In this document: positions 44,000 to 54,573 of the stretch, piece after piece
Layout: every line of letters begins with the position of its first letter
Position numbering within the stretch: position 1 is the stretch's first letter
Source: Ahrensia sp. R2A130
Lineage (GTDB): Bacteria > Pseudomonadota > Alphaproteobacteria > Rhizobiales > Rhizobiaceae
Reading direction: 5' to 3'
Assembly (NCBI RefSeq): GCF_000179775.1
Contig: NZ_AEEB01000003.1
Span: forward strand, 907,719-971,718
Length of the DNA: 64,000 bases
Notes under the pieces: generated by a model
What the model was told of the DNA's origin: nothing
The model's input: only the letters and a program-made list of their open reading frames with translations
The model's database searches: none
Translations under genes and position numbers: made by a program

Positions 44000-45147
44000 C
44001 CGGCTGGTGTAAGCTTCACGAGGCGGCCACCGTCGCGATCCTCAAGCACCCAGATCGCTCCATCCGGCCCTTGCTCGACTTCACGGATACGCTTTCTCCA
44101 CGAATAGCGCTCGGCTTCACTAGCAGAACCATCTGCGGCGATATCCACACGGATCAACGCTTGGCTGACGAGGCCACCGATGAAGGCGTCGCCTTTCCAG
44201 TCGGCGAATGTGTCGCCGTCATAGATTACCAGCCCAGCAGGTGCGATGGACGGTACCCAGAAGGCCTCCGGTGCGTTGAATTCGGGTCGCGTGTCGTGGT
44301 CGGGAATTGGCACGCCGTTATAGTTGTCGCCGTTGGAAACGACCGGCCAACCGTAGTTGTTGCCAACCTCGATGCGGTTCAATTCATCACCGTGTTTAGG
44401 ACCCATCTCGTTCGTCCAAAGCTGGCCGGAAGCATCAAAGTCGATGCCCAAGAGATTGCGGTGTCCGGTGGACCAAAACGTCTTCGCCAGTTCTCCCTTG
44501 TCCTGCCACGGGTTATCCGCAGGTACAGAACCATCATCATTCAGGCGGATGACCTTACCAAGCGCCATGTCCCAAGACTGCGCCGGTGTCTGCTTCTGGC
44601 GGTCTCCGGATGTGATGAAAAGATTGCCTGCTTGCGGGCTGCCCTCCGGCCCAAATGCGATGCGGTGAGAGAAGTGCCCCTGCCCCGGTAATTTCGGAAG
44701 CTGGGTCCATACTGGTTCGATCCCTTCCAGCGCAGGAGGCTTGCCTTCAGCCATAACCAGCTTGCCGCGCACCACCACGGCGCCGCGTGTGGCACCACCA
44801 TCAAGGCTTTCAACGAAAGACAGATAGATCATGCCATTGCTCGCAAAGTCGGGATGCAGCACCACGTCGCCCATACCACCCTGCCCGCCAACGGTGGCTT
44901 TGGGCACGCCCGTCACTTCGGTTGTGGAGCCATCGGTCGTATCAACCACGATGAGCTTGCCCGGTTTGGTGGTGACCAGCGCACGCGTGTCATCCATGAA
45001 CGTCATGGCCCAAGGTTGATCGAAACTGGCGACTGCCTCGCCCTGTAATTTCGTGCCTTGCGACCCCTCAATGGGGAAGGTTTCAGCAAGGGCTGGCGTC
45101 AACGTGAAAGCAGTGATGGCGACGGATGCAAGAAGCGAACGGATCAT
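43996..45147 (-). CDS. PQQ-type sugar dehydrogenase (Gdh/sorbosone family)
   Basis: A 383-residue periplasmic six-bladed beta-propeller protein. A signal peptide ends at PALA (21). The fold motifs are [70 protein letters not shown] and a late [11 protein letters not shown]. These match soluble aldose dehydrogenases that use PQQ and calcium; whether PQQ is made here cannot be judged. ATG 45147 begins the signal sequence. The 167 bases upstream are a divergent promoter region with the MOSC gene. Confidence 0.88.
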   Translation of the reverse strand: MIRSLLASVAITAFTLTPALAETFPIEGSQGTKLQGEAVASFDQPWAMTFMDDTRALVTTKPGKLIVVDTTDGSTTEVTGVPKATVGGQGGMGDVVLHPDFASNGMIYLSFVESLDGGATRGAVVVRGKLVMAEGKPPALEGIEPVWTQLPKLPGQGHFSHRIAFGPEGSPQAGNLFITSGDRQKQTPAQSWDMALGKVIRLNDDGSVPADNPWQDKGELAKTFWSTGHRNLLGIDFDASGQLWTNEMGPKHGDELNRIEVGNNYGWPVVSNGDNYNGVPIPDHDTRPEFNAPEAFWVPSIAPAGLVIYDGDTFADWKGDAFIGGLVSQALIRVDIAADGSASEAERYSWRKRIREVEQGPDGAIWVLEDRDGGRLVKLTPAG

Positions 45148-45314
45148 GAAAGCACCTGATTGAAGAGGACTGTTGAGAAACCAACGCGGCTGGCGTGGCT
45201 GCGTTCCAGAACATACGCTAACGAAAATGCGAGGTGGATTTGAGGCACGCAAATGCTTTTGCAAACAGACAACCTGCATTATGAACGGCACATCGAAGAA
45301 GAGAGATTTTTAAC

Positions 45315-45926
45315 ATGGCCGACCTGTTTGCAAACCATCACGAGGCCGACAATGTGGTGAAGGCACAGCGCATTGATGCTGTGGTTTCAGGCACCTTCAA
45401 AGCAAAGGGCAACAGCTTTAGCACCGAAGCGGTGGACCAGCTTGACCTCGATTTTGCGGGCATTCCCGGCGATTATCATGCGGGCCATATGCGCAAATCC
45501 GGTGGGCGTGAACCGTGGTATCCACGTGGCACGGAAATGGCGAACGAGCGTCAGCTCTCCATTCTGTCTCCTGCTGAGTTGCGCGTTGTTGCGCGCGCTC
45601 TCGACTTGCCAGAGATCAAACCGGAATGGATCGGCGCGAATCTCACGATCGACGGGATCGAAGATCTTACGCTACTCCCACCCCGTACATGTCTGTTTTT
45701 CGAAGGTGGCGTTACGCTTCGTATCGACGGCGACAACGCGCCTTGCCGTGTTTCGGGCCGTGCGATTGCCAGCCATTTCGAAGGCCGCGATGATGTGGAA
45801 CTGGACTTTGTAAAAGCCGCGCGAAACCGCCGCGGTTTGGTGGCGTGGGTCGAAAAACCTGGCACGATCAAACCGGGCGAGAAAGTGCAGGCACGTATTC
45901 CGGAGCAGCGGCTTTATCGTGTGTGA
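45315..45926 (+). CDS. MOSC domain protein
   Basis: A 203-residue protein with a MOSC (Mo-cofactor sulfurase C-terminal) domain. Motifs are GIPGDYHAGHMRKSGGREPWYPRG, RQLSILSPAEL and the conserved cysteine region GDNAPCRVSGRAI that can carry a sulfur or pterin-linked group. Standalone MOSC proteins such as YiiM handle N-hydroxylated compounds or transfer sulfur, but the role here is unproved. It is a single gene; its stop lies 12 bases from the convergent choV stop. Confidence 0.85.
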   Translation: MADLFANHHEADNVVKAQRIDAVVSGTFKAKGNSFSTEAVDQLDLDFAGIPGDYHAGHMRKSGGREPWYPRGTEMANERQLSILSPAELRVVARALDLPEIKPEWIGANLTIDGIEDLTLLPPRTCLFFEGGVTLRIDGDNAPCRVSGRAIASHFEGRDDVELDFVKAARNRRGLVAWVEKPGTIKPGEKVQARIPEQRLYRV

Positions 45927-45938
45927 TCGAAGTACGAC

Positions 45939-47000
45939 TTAGCGACGGTTGAGCGCGGCCACCACGTCAGCCATGCCGACCATACCAACCACACGCCCGT
46001 CCTTCGTAACCTCCAGCGAACCGCCGCTATCGAGCAGTTTTTCCATGAGCGGGCCAAGCGCCATGTCGTAGGCAACGGATGGACCCGAAGGCGTGTCGGA
46101 GCCGATGATGGCCGTGGAAATCGTGCCTGAGGTCAGCACGGAAAGCGGGTTCATGTGCTCCACGAACGCGGCCACATAGTCTGTCGCAGGGTTGAGGCAA
46201 ATATCCTGCGCCGTACCGGTTTGGATGATACGACCACCTTCCATAAGCGCAATGCGGTTGCCCAGCTTGATGGCTTCCTCAAAGTCATGGCTGACAAAAA
46301 TAATAGTGCGCTTCAACCGTTCCTGCAGTTCCAGCAAATCATCCTGAAGTTTGTCACGGATCAGTGGGTCCAGCGCGGAAAACGGCTCGTCCATGAGCAG
46401 GATCGGTGCTTGAGTGGAGAACGCGCGCGCAAGGCCAACACGCTGCTGCATGCCGCCAGACAATTCGCCCACCATGCTGTCGCCACGGTCCGATAAGCCG
46501 ACGAGTTCAAGTTGCTCATCGACACGTTCGCGACGAGCTGCATTGCCCATGCCGGAAAGTTCCAATCCGAAGCCTACATTGTCGCGCACGCTACGCCATG
46601 GCAGCAGGCCAAATTGCTGGAATACCATCGCAACCCGTTGCTGCCGCAGTTTCCGCAGGGTAGAGCGATTGGCTTTAGCAGGATCGGCCATGGTGACAAG
46701 GTCGTCAGTCATCGCCACTTCCACGGAGCCGCGCACGACGGGGTTAAGCCCGTTGACCGCGCGCAAGAGCGTTGATTTTCCAGAACCGGACAGGCCCATA
46801 AGAACGACGATTTCACCGGGCATGACGTCGAGCGAACATTCCGCAACACCGAGAATTTGGCCGGTCGCTTCCTGAATTTCGGCGCGGTTTCGACCTTCGT
46901 CGATCATCGGTAGTGCGGTCTTTGGCGCAGCCCCGAAGACAATAGAGACGTCCTTGAAGGAAACGATGGGCTTTGCAATTTCAGAAGAAGCGGTCATCAC
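45939..47000 (-). CDS. choV: Choline ABC transporter, ATP-binding protein
   Basis: A 353-residue ATPase of the OpuA/ProV group. Walker A GLSGSGKST is at 69-77, the Q-loop lies in FQQFGLLPW, the signature is LSGGMQQRVGLARA and Walker B is ILLMDEPFSALDP. A C-terminal CBS-like regulatory part follows (GSLEVTKDGRVVGMVGMADVV). It drives choline uptake for glycine betaine synthesis and osmoprotection. Two adjacent ATGs exist (47000 and 46997); the start overlaps the choW stop. Confidence 0.93.
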   Translation of the reverse strand: MMTASSEIAKPIVSFKDVSIVFGAAPKTALPMIDEGRNRAEIQEATGQILGVAECSLDVMPGEIVVLMGLSGSGKSTLLRAVNGLNPVVRGSVEVAMTDDLVTMADPAKANRSTLRKLRQQRVAMVFQQFGLLPWRSVRDNVGFGLELSGMGNAARRERVDEQLELVGLSDRGDSMVGELSGGMQQRVGLARAFSTQAPILLMDEPFSALDPLIRDKLQDDLLELQERLKRTIIFVSHDFEEAIKLGNRIALMEGGRIIQTGTAQDICLNPATDYVAAFVEHMNPLSVLTSGTISTAIIGSDTPSGPSVAYDMALGPLMEKLLDSGGSLEVTKDGRVVGMVGMADVVAALNRR

Positions 47001-47836
47001 GATGTCTTCTTCACGCGCAGCAATCGGTCCAGCAGGATCGCCAGAACGACAATCACGAAACCGGCCTCAAAGCCGAGCGATGTGTTCACCGTGTTCAGCG
47101 CCCGCACGATGGGAATGCCCAAACCATCAGCCCCCACCAGCGCAGCAATGACTACCATGGAGAGGGACAGCATGATTGTTTGTGTCAGCCCCGCCATGAT
47201 TTGCGGAAGCGCATAGGGCAACTCAACCTTGCGCAACATTTGCCATGACGATGCACCAAAGGCCGTACCAGCCTCACGAAGGGCCGCAGGCGTCGCCGCG
47301 ATACCAAGCTGTGTCAGACGAATGGGTGCCGGAATGACGAAGATCACGGTTGCAACCAGACCGGGCACCATGCCGATACCGAAGAAGATGATGGCCGGTA
47401 TGAGATAAACGAAGGTCGGCAGCGTTTGCATGAGGTCGAGTATCGGCCGCGCAATCGCAAACGCACGCGGATGATGCGCGAGATAAATGCCAATCGGTAC
47501 ACCGATAGCCATGCATAGGAAGGCTGATGACAGCACAAGCGTCAGCGTCTCGGTCGTCTCTTCCCAGTAACCTTGGTTGACGATGAAAAGCAGCCCAACC
47601 GCCATTGCGATGGTGAAGATGATCGAACGGTGCAGCAGGAACGACATCACCGTGATTATGGCTACGCCAATAAGCGGGGGCGGAAACTGCAGCACTGCCA
47701 GAATGGCTTCCACAATGACGGATAGGCCATTTTCCAGCGCATCGAAAAACGCGCTGCCATTGGCGATGAGCCAATCCACGACGCTTTCAGCCGCCTTCCC
47801 CACCGGGATCTTATTGTCGGTTAGCCATTCCATCAC
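46997..47836 (-). CDS. choW: Choline ABC transporter, permease
   Basis: A 279-residue permease of the ProW type with about six to seven membrane helices. The ABC interaction (EAA) loop is REAGTAFGASSWQMLRKVELPYALPQIMAGLTQ, followed by the conserved VVIAALVGADGLG. An amphipathic N-terminus (KIPVGKAAESVVDWLI) precedes helix 1. It sits between choX and choV, separated from choX by 83 bases with a strong hairpin. Confidence 0.93.
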   Translation of the reverse strand: MMEWLTDNKIPVGKAAESVVDWLIANGSAFFDALENGLSVIVEAILAVLQFPPPLIGVAIITVMSFLLHRSIIFTIAMAVGLLFIVNQGYWEETTETLTLVLSSAFLCMAIGVPIGIYLAHHPRAFAIARPILDLMQTLPTFVYLIPAIIFFGIGMVPGLVATVIFVIPAPIRLTQLGIAATPAALREAGTAFGASSWQMLRKVELPYALPQIMAGLTQTIMLSLSMVVIAALVGADGLGIPIVRALNTVNTSLGFEAGFVIVVLAILLDRLLRVKKTS

Positions 47837-47869
47837 ACGTCAACTCCAAACAGCGCACCAAACAAGAAA

Positions 47870-47898
47870 CGGGGCAGGACGTTGCGCGCCCTGCCCCG
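47870..47898 (-). terminator. Hairpin between choX and choW
   Basis: A perfect 9-bp GC stem, CGGGGCAGG / CCTGCCCCG, closes an 11-base loop, 22 bases after the choX stop. On the minus strand it is followed by TTTCTTG, not a full T tract. It may cause partial termination or protect the choX 3' end so that the binding protein is made in excess. Confidence 0.5.
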
Positions 47899-47919
47899 TA
47901 GGTTTTTCAAACAGGCGAA

Positions 47920-48873
47920 TTAGCCAGCCAGCGCAGCTTCGACTGCGGCTTTTGCATCGCCACCGTCTTTGGTGGTCACACCGTCGAGCCAACCCATGAC
48001 CATGTCTTTGTTGGCCTTCATCCATGCCAATGCAGCAGCAGATGGCTCTGTGCCGTCATTCAAGATCGCGCCCATGATCTCGTTTTCCATGGCAAGCGAG
48101 AATTTCAGGTTTTTCAGCAGCGCGCCGACATTGGAGCACTTCTCGACATAGCCTTTGGACACGTTGGTATAGACCGTTGCGCCGCCGAGGTTCGGGCCAA
48201 AGAAATCATCGCCACCTTCGAGGTAGGACATTTCCAGATTGGCGTTCATTGGGTGCGGTTCCCAACCAAGGAACACGATAGGCTCGCCCTTTTTCGATGC
48301 GCGGGTGGCCTGTGCCAGCATACCGGCTTCGGAGGACTCAACGACCTTGAAGCCTTCAAGGCCAAAAGCATTCTTGTCGATCATATCCTGAATCAGGCGG
48401 TTGCCGTCGTTACCCGCTTCGATGCCGTAAATGGAGCCATCGAGCGCATCTTTGTTCTTGGCGATGTCGGCGAAAGTCTTGATGCCCATATCGGCGGCGG
48501 CCTTGTTGACGGCCAGCGTGTATTTCGCGCCTTCGAGGTTTTCGCGAACGGTTTCTACCGAGCCGTCTTCGCGATATTTCGCAATGTCACCTTCCATGGT
48601 CGGCATCCAGTTGCCGAGGAACACATCAACATCGCCTTTGGCCAGCGATACGTATGTCACCGGCACGGACAGCACCTTGATTTCGGTCTCGTAGCCCAGC
48701 GCTTTTAGCACTTCGGTGGTCGCAGCAGTGGTGGCAGTGATGTCGGTCCAGCCCACATCGGAGAATGTGACTGTGGAGCAGGACGCATCTTCAGCCAGCG
48801 CCGATGTCGAAACGGACATGGCAAGCGATGCGGAAAGAGCGGCAGTAAGAGCAAGGGTTTTCAAAAGTCGCAT
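47920..48873 (-). CDS. choX: Choline ABC transporter, substrate-binding protein
   Basis: A 317-residue periplasmic binding protein. The signal peptide ends at TSALA (27). The mature protein has TFSDVGWTDITATTA, VFLGNWMPTM and PIVFLGWEPHPMN; the tryptophan and tyrosine residues in these segments belong to the aromatic box that binds the choline ammonium group in ChoX. ATG 48873 has GGAG 6 bases upstream. It is the first gene of the minus-strand order choX-choW-choV. Confidence 0.93.
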   Translation of the reverse strand: MRLLKTLALTAALSASLAMSVSTSALAEDASCSTVTFSDVGWTDITATTAATTEVLKALGYETEIKVLSVPVTYVSLAKGDVDVFLGNWMPTMEGDIAKYREDGSVETVRENLEGAKYTLAVNKAAADMGIKTFADIAKNKDALDGSIYGIEAGNDGNRLIQDMIDKNAFGLEGFKVVESSEAGMLAQATRASKKGEPIVFLGWEPHPMNANLEMSYLEGGDDFFGPNLGGATVYTNVSKGYVEKCSNVGALLKNLKFSLAMENEIMGAILNDGTEPSAAALAWMKANKDMVMGWLDGVTTKDGGDAKAAVEAALAG

Positions 48874-49002
48874 AGGGTTCTCCAAACGGAATGATCTCAT
48901 GGCCGCTAAGAAACGCTGCTGCGCCTGTAGCGTCAACAGCTAATCCGGCCAATACACCCAGCCTACCCGCTTCAAGCGATTGAAAAACCGCCGTTTTGTT
49001 GC

Positions 49003-51291
49003 CTAACCAAAATAATAATCATCCCCCATCAACAAGCCATTATTTCCTTGTTCCAGATTGGCGATGATGAACTGCTGGCCGTTGGTGCCATCGGCACGAG
49101 AGACTTCGAAGCTTGTTTGTGAAAGCTGCGTGACGATGCCGTCCATGCCCCACTGGGCAGCGTCGAGTGCAATCCGGTCGCCGCCTATAACACCGGCACC
49201 TTCGAAGTCGCCGAAAACGTCGAGGTCGGTCGCATTAGCCTCTTTTGACACCTGAAAAATATCATCGCCGCCAAGCCCAAGCAGATAGTCCGTGCCGCCT
49301 TTGCCTTCGAGAACATTGACGAGGTCATTGCCGAACAGCTGATTGTCGGAATCATCACCGCGCAACGTAACCGCATTCTCAGTGAGAATGGCTGTTTCGA
49401 TTTCCTGATCAGGGTTCATTAGGTAATCGACAGAGGAATAAATAACGTCATCACCACCACCGACGGCCTCGACCACTGCATCCTGTGAGTCATCGATGGT
49501 GTAGGTGTCATTGCCATCACCACCAATCATCACATCAAGACCACCAGCACCGTTGATGTAATTGTCGCCGGAATTGCCCTGAATGATATCGCGGTTCACC
49601 GAACCATTCGTGGCCAGATCATCGGTCCCCTGCATCCGCAGAACCTCGACATTCACGGGTACGTCGTAAGACACAAACGTATCGATGATATCGTCGCCCT
49701 CGCCTGCGAGTTCAACTACGACATCAGCGATATTCTCAACTTGGTAGTAATCGTCGCCTCGACCACCAAACATGCGGTCTGCGTCCAGACCACCGATCAG
49801 CGAGTCGGATCCATCGTAACCGAGAATCCAGTTCTGGGTATCGTCCCCTACCAGCACATCGGCTTCCTCTCCGCCACGCTCAATGTCCAAAATCTCAAAT
49901 ACTGATTGAGGGTTCCAAGCCTGAGGGATGGATAGATTGCCTATAGCAGGCGAATGCCAATCCCCGTTCCTGACAATCTCAGCGTATTCGTCGACAACCT
50001 CGCCATGATTGGCTCCGGGGAACACAACCCCGCCTTCTCCGACAATAGGTCCAGTTCCAACAATGGGCTGTCCGTAATTGTCCGCCGCCTTGAAAATAAG
50101 ACTGGTTTGATCGCCGTAATAATTATCGACGTAGCCGATATTGCTGGAATTCATGTAAGTCCAAAAGAACGGTTCATGAGGGATGGCATCCGCACCGGAT
50201 AGACCGCCATCAACGAGAGCTGCCAACTCCGAGGAATTAAAGAATTTTGCAGGATCAAGGGGACTGTCTAAAATAGTTACCTGCTGAACATAATCGGTCG
50301 ATGATAGTGATTGAGCAGCAAACGCGTTTACCAATGTGCCCAAACTGTGCCCGATAAAATGAACATTAGGACTTGCCCGCTCCTCATCTTTTGAGTCGAT
50401 CACCCCAATTAGAGAACCCAAGCTTGAACTAAGCTGTAGTCCCGCATTGTAAGTTGCATCGCGCGCCTCTCCGTAAGCGAGGAAATTCAGCGGCGTAACC
50501 GAATCCGGCCATTTGTATTCCACTATAAGCGTATTGTCCCGAACACCTTCGGCTTCCAGTCTCGCCTCCAAAGCATCCCGCAAGGTCGCAAGGCCTTCAA
50601 TTTCGTCCGGTCTGGACAATAAGTACGGCTGCCAACCATGCGTCAAAACGATGATATTTTCTATATCAGTGCTGTCGGCGTGTAGCCCGGAACTTGAGGA
50701 AACCACGACGGTTTCGGGTTGTGCAATGTCGACATCGTAGTCAAATGACAGCCAGCCGGAACTGTCTTTGTCCACTCTAATCGAATACGACACGTCGTAA
50801 GCTTCAAGCCGACCAAAAATCGGTATATCGAGAATTATGCTGTTGGTTACACCGTATTCCCACTCGAAACTCTCGAAATAGCGCACCCCGGTAAAAACGT
50901 TTGTCGCGCTTACAGTCGTAGTAACCGTATGCCAGTTAGACGCGCTTAGATCGCGTCCATACAACGAGTTACCTTCGCCACCCGACAGCGTGCCTGAAAA
51001 CCTGAGGCCGACAGAGTCGGTATCAGATGAAAGCGTGTCGAAAACCACCGTGTCGCGGAACGATGCCACGTACTCACCGTATGAGTCGGTGCGGTTATTA
51101 AGTAAATGGCTTATATTCCCGGAAAACTCTGCCTCATCAAACGTTACGGAACTCGAACCGATATTCGTCGAGATCGACATATCCGACCAATCCGGATTTT
51201 TGTTTGTATCGGTGTGAATTTTCGTATCACGACCGTCGAATGGACCGGCCAAATCGTCCACGACAAGTGTGTGCCAATAGTAGAAGGACAT
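49003..51291 (-). CDS. RTX protein with lipase-like alpha/beta-hydrolase domain
   Basis: A 762-residue protein without a Sec signal, as expected for type I secretion. Residues 1-205 are beta-rich, acidic and not assigned. Residues 210-460 are an alpha/beta-hydrolase: an HGW oxyanion motif near 218, nucleophile S316 in GHSLG, and candidate acid and His residues later (DSPLD, GANHGE). From about 470 come RTX calcium-binding nonapeptides (GGRGDD, GGDGND, GLGGDD), interrupted by non-repeat segments, and a C-terminal domain ending DDYYFG. It may be a secreted lipase or esterase. No hlyB/hlyD-like genes are nearby, so its exporter must be elsewhere. Confidence 0.82.
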   Translation of the reverse strand: MSFYYWHTLVVDDLAGPFDGRDTKIHTDTNKNPDWSDMSISTNIGSSSVTFDEAEFSGNISHLLNNRTDSYGEYVASFRDTVVFDTLSSDTDSVGLRFSGTLSGGEGNSLYGRDLSASNWHTVTTTVSATNVFTGVRYFESFEWEYGVTNSIILDIPIFGRLEAYDVSYSIRVDKDSSGWLSFDYDVDIAQPETVVVSSSSGLHADSTDIENIIVLTHGWQPYLLSRPDEIEGLATLRDALEARLEAEGVRDNTLIVEYKWPDSVTPLNFLAYGEARDATYNAGLQLSSSLGSLIGVIDSKDEERASPNVHFIGHSLGTLVNAFAAQSLSSTDYVQQVTILDSPLDPAKFFNSSELAALVDGGLSGADAIPHEPFFWTYMNSSNIGYVDNYYGDQTSLIFKAADNYGQPIVGTGPIVGEGGVVFPGANHGEVVDEYAEIVRNGDWHSPAIGNLSIPQAWNPQSVFEILDIERGGEEADVLVGDDTQNWILGYDGSDSLIGGLDADRMFGGRGDDYYQVENIADVVVELAGEGDDIIDTFVSYDVPVNVEVLRMQGTDDLATNGSVNRDIIQGNSGDNYINGAGGLDVMIGGDGNDTYTIDDSQDAVVEAVGGGDDVIYSSVDYLMNPDQEIETAILTENAVTLRGDDSDNQLFGNDLVNVLEGKGGTDYLLGLGGDDIFQVSKEANATDLDVFGDFEGAGVIGGDRIALDAAQWGMDGIVTQLSQTSFEVSRADGTNGQQFIIANLEQGNNGLLMGDDYYFG

Positions 51292-51374
51292 TGATTAGTT
51301 TACCTGAGGCAATCAAATAGACGATCAACGATGCACGACGCCCTCCTTCAGAGCAAGCAAGATGTATAAGTTCA

Positions 51375-53027
<1,653 letters not shown>

Positions 53028-53305
53028 AGGGGCTGCCTCCGCTAAGTGTGCGGCGCGACGGAAAGTCTGCGCGGGAATTGGAAAACTGTTGGCCGTGATG
53101 TAACGGCGCAAGCCGCGCGAAACAAGGCGCGGGGAAGAAACGATCAAACGCTGGATACCATAACAATCGACATCGAGGACAAAGCGTTTGCTGCGCAGCA
53201 TGGCCGAGCCCGCATAAGCGCAAATATGAAAACATCAGGGCGAAACAGGATCGGAAAATCGTTAGGTTTGCGCACTCACAGTTATATATCCCGTCTTCAG
53301 AAAAT

Positions 53306-53608
53306 TTAGTTTAAGTTACTCGGCGTTTGAAAACTTTTTGTTTTCGGGCTGCTCTGGATTGCAGCGAATAGGTTCGAAACCGTATCTCTGCCAACGTCGC
53401 CAGCTTGAGATAGGAATGACAAATATCGGATCATAGAGTGAGCAGGACCAGAAAAAGCAAAGGTGCAAGACTCGAACCGATTTCCTTCTAGATGAGATCC
53501 AACGACACCCGAAAAAACAATAGTACAGGCTTCGAAATGACAGCGGATAAAAGTACCGCCGTCCAAATGTATTTTCATGTTCTTAAATTTTTGATCTTCA
53601 GCAATCAA
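53306..53608 (-). CDS. Pentapeptide-like small protein of unknown function
   Basis: A 100-residue protein with two beta-helix-like turns, FIRCHFEACTIVFSG and FESCTFAFSG, in which C and F recur at five-residue spacing, followed by a helical segment (MIRYLSFLSQAG). It resembles a group of short conserved proteobacterial proteins built of one or two such turns; none has a settled function that I know. The first ATG overlaps the XRE gene stop by 4 bases; an internal ATG at 53578 is an alternative. It is AT-rich compared with neighbours and part of the three-gene module 53306-54276. Confidence 0.6.
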   Translation of the reverse strand: MIAEDQKFKNMKIHLDGGTFIRCHFEACTIVFSGVVGSHLEGNRFESCTFAFSGPAHSMIRYLSFLSQAGDVGRDTVSNLFAAIQSSPKTKSFQTPSNLN

Positions 53609-54033
53609 TTCGAAACTCCTTGCGATGACATAGGCACGCCTAGTTCAACGTAGTCAGCCAAGAGCGCCAAAGCCCTGATATTTAGGTTATAATTTTCGTC
53701 CAACATAAGTATTAAGTTCAATTCAATAGCATCATGGAAAATACTCTCAGACGTATTATTTTCAGCCATCATGGAATATCGTATGCAATCGACAAACAAA
53801 TTTGCGTCAGAATTAAACACCTCAGGGTCCACGGAAAACTTCCTACTAAGAACCTTCAATCGATTGCTTGGTATTAAACTGACGCCACTTTCGTACTTTT
53901 GAACCTGTTGAAATGTGACCCCGATTTCTGATCCGACCGATGATTGACTTAGCCCGCGAAATTTCCGCCAAGCACGAAGCCTAAGATGCCCCCCTACAGT
54001 TCTAAAATCGAAATCTTGTGTTGTTTTCATCAA
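53605..54033 (-). CDS. XRE-family transcriptional regulator
   Basis: A 142-residue protein with an N-terminal helix-turn-helix of the Cro/CI type (about 12-70: LRLRAWRKFRGLSQSSVGSEIG, then TFQQVQKYESGVSLI) and a helical C-terminal half (75-140) of unknown role that may bind a partner or dimerise. It is overlapped by the pentapeptide-like gene (ATGA) and preceded by a 67-residue gene 39 bases upstream. AT-rich codon use sets it apart from the core genes around it. It probably represses its own operon through the palindromes at 54334-54486. Confidence 0.8.
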   Translation of the reverse strand: MMKTTQDFDFRTVGGHLRLRAWRKFRGLSQSSVGSEIGVTFQQVQKYESGVSLIPSNRLKVLSRKFSVDPEVFNSDANLFVDCIRYSMMAENNTSESIFHDAIELNLILMLDENYNLNIRALALLADYVELGVPMSSQGVSN

Positions 54034-54072
54034 AATTTTCGCGCCAGTACCGTGTGGTATCGCAATAAGAAT

Positions 54073-54276
54073 TCAACTATTCTCTGATTTTTTCTCACCC
54101 GATTTGATCAGAACTTCTATCTCGTCGTCTCTAACAAGTGTACGTGAAATACTGTGTTTCGCAGCTGTGAGCCAATACTCAGAATCGGAATTTCCAGCTT
54201 CCTTACTTTTAGCTATCGAATGTTCGAGCTGCTTCTCTAACCTGACCAAACGCTCAGTTCGGGTTTCTTTTTTCAT
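54073..54276 (-). CDS. Short charged protein, unknown
   Basis: A 67-residue protein rich in Lys, Glu, Ser and Arg, predicted to be mostly helical with a heptad-like start (RLVRLEKQLEHSIAKSKEAG). No family recognised. It is the first gene of the AT-rich module; a downstream partner role or small regulator is possible. Support is position, AT-rich composition like its neighbours and a complete frame, so the call is modest. Confidence 0.45.
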   Translation of the reverse strand: MKKETRTERLVRLEKQLEHSIAKSKEAGNSDSEYWLTAAKHSISRTLVRDDEIEVLIKSGEKKSENS

Positions 54277-54333
54277 GTCGCCTAACGCACTAGCCGCGCT
54301 TTGATCGAATTCCTCACCCGAGATATTTAGAAA

Positions 54334-54349
54334 TTACAGATTGCTGTAA
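54334..54349. promoter_or_regulatory. Inverted repeat TTACA-N6-TGTAA
   Basis: A perfect 5+5 inverted repeat 58 bases upstream of the first gene of the XRE module. The size and symmetry suit an operator for a dimeric XRE repressor, and TTGTAA/TTACAA-like words recur farther upstream. Confidence 0.45.
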
Positions 54350-54358
54350 AGTACGCGA

Positions 54359-54455
54359 ACTTGGTTGTAATTCAGTAATAAATCCAAATTTTTCGCTGCA
54401 TTTTCGAGAACCAACTGAAACAGAAAGATTTTTCGACGGTTGTACTTGGTTGTAA
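54359..54455. repeat. Direct repeat ACTTGGTTGTAA, two copies
   Basis: The 12-base word ACTTGGTTGTAA occurs at 54359-54370 and 54444-54455, same orientation, 85 bases apart; AACCAA, the reverse complement of its core TTGGTT, lies between them at 54409. Chance repetition of 12 bases in under 100 bases is unlikely even in AT-rich DNA. Confidence 0.6.
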
Positions 54456-54486
54456 AATATAATAATATTATTACTTTATATTACAA
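54450..54486. repeat. AT-only palindromic segment
   Basis: TTGTAA (54450-54455) and TTACAA (54481-54486) flank a perfect 12-base palindrome AATAATATTATT (54461-54472). The whole 37 bases contain almost only A and T, unlike anything else in the window. It could be a regulator or integration-host-factor type site, or a scar of insertion. Confidence 0.5.
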
Positions 54487-54573
54487 AATACGAAAAAACC
54501 GCTCAGATAAATGTCTCTCAACGTCCGAAGCCCATAACCTCAGCACCTAAGCTCTCGTTTGCAAAAGATGAGA

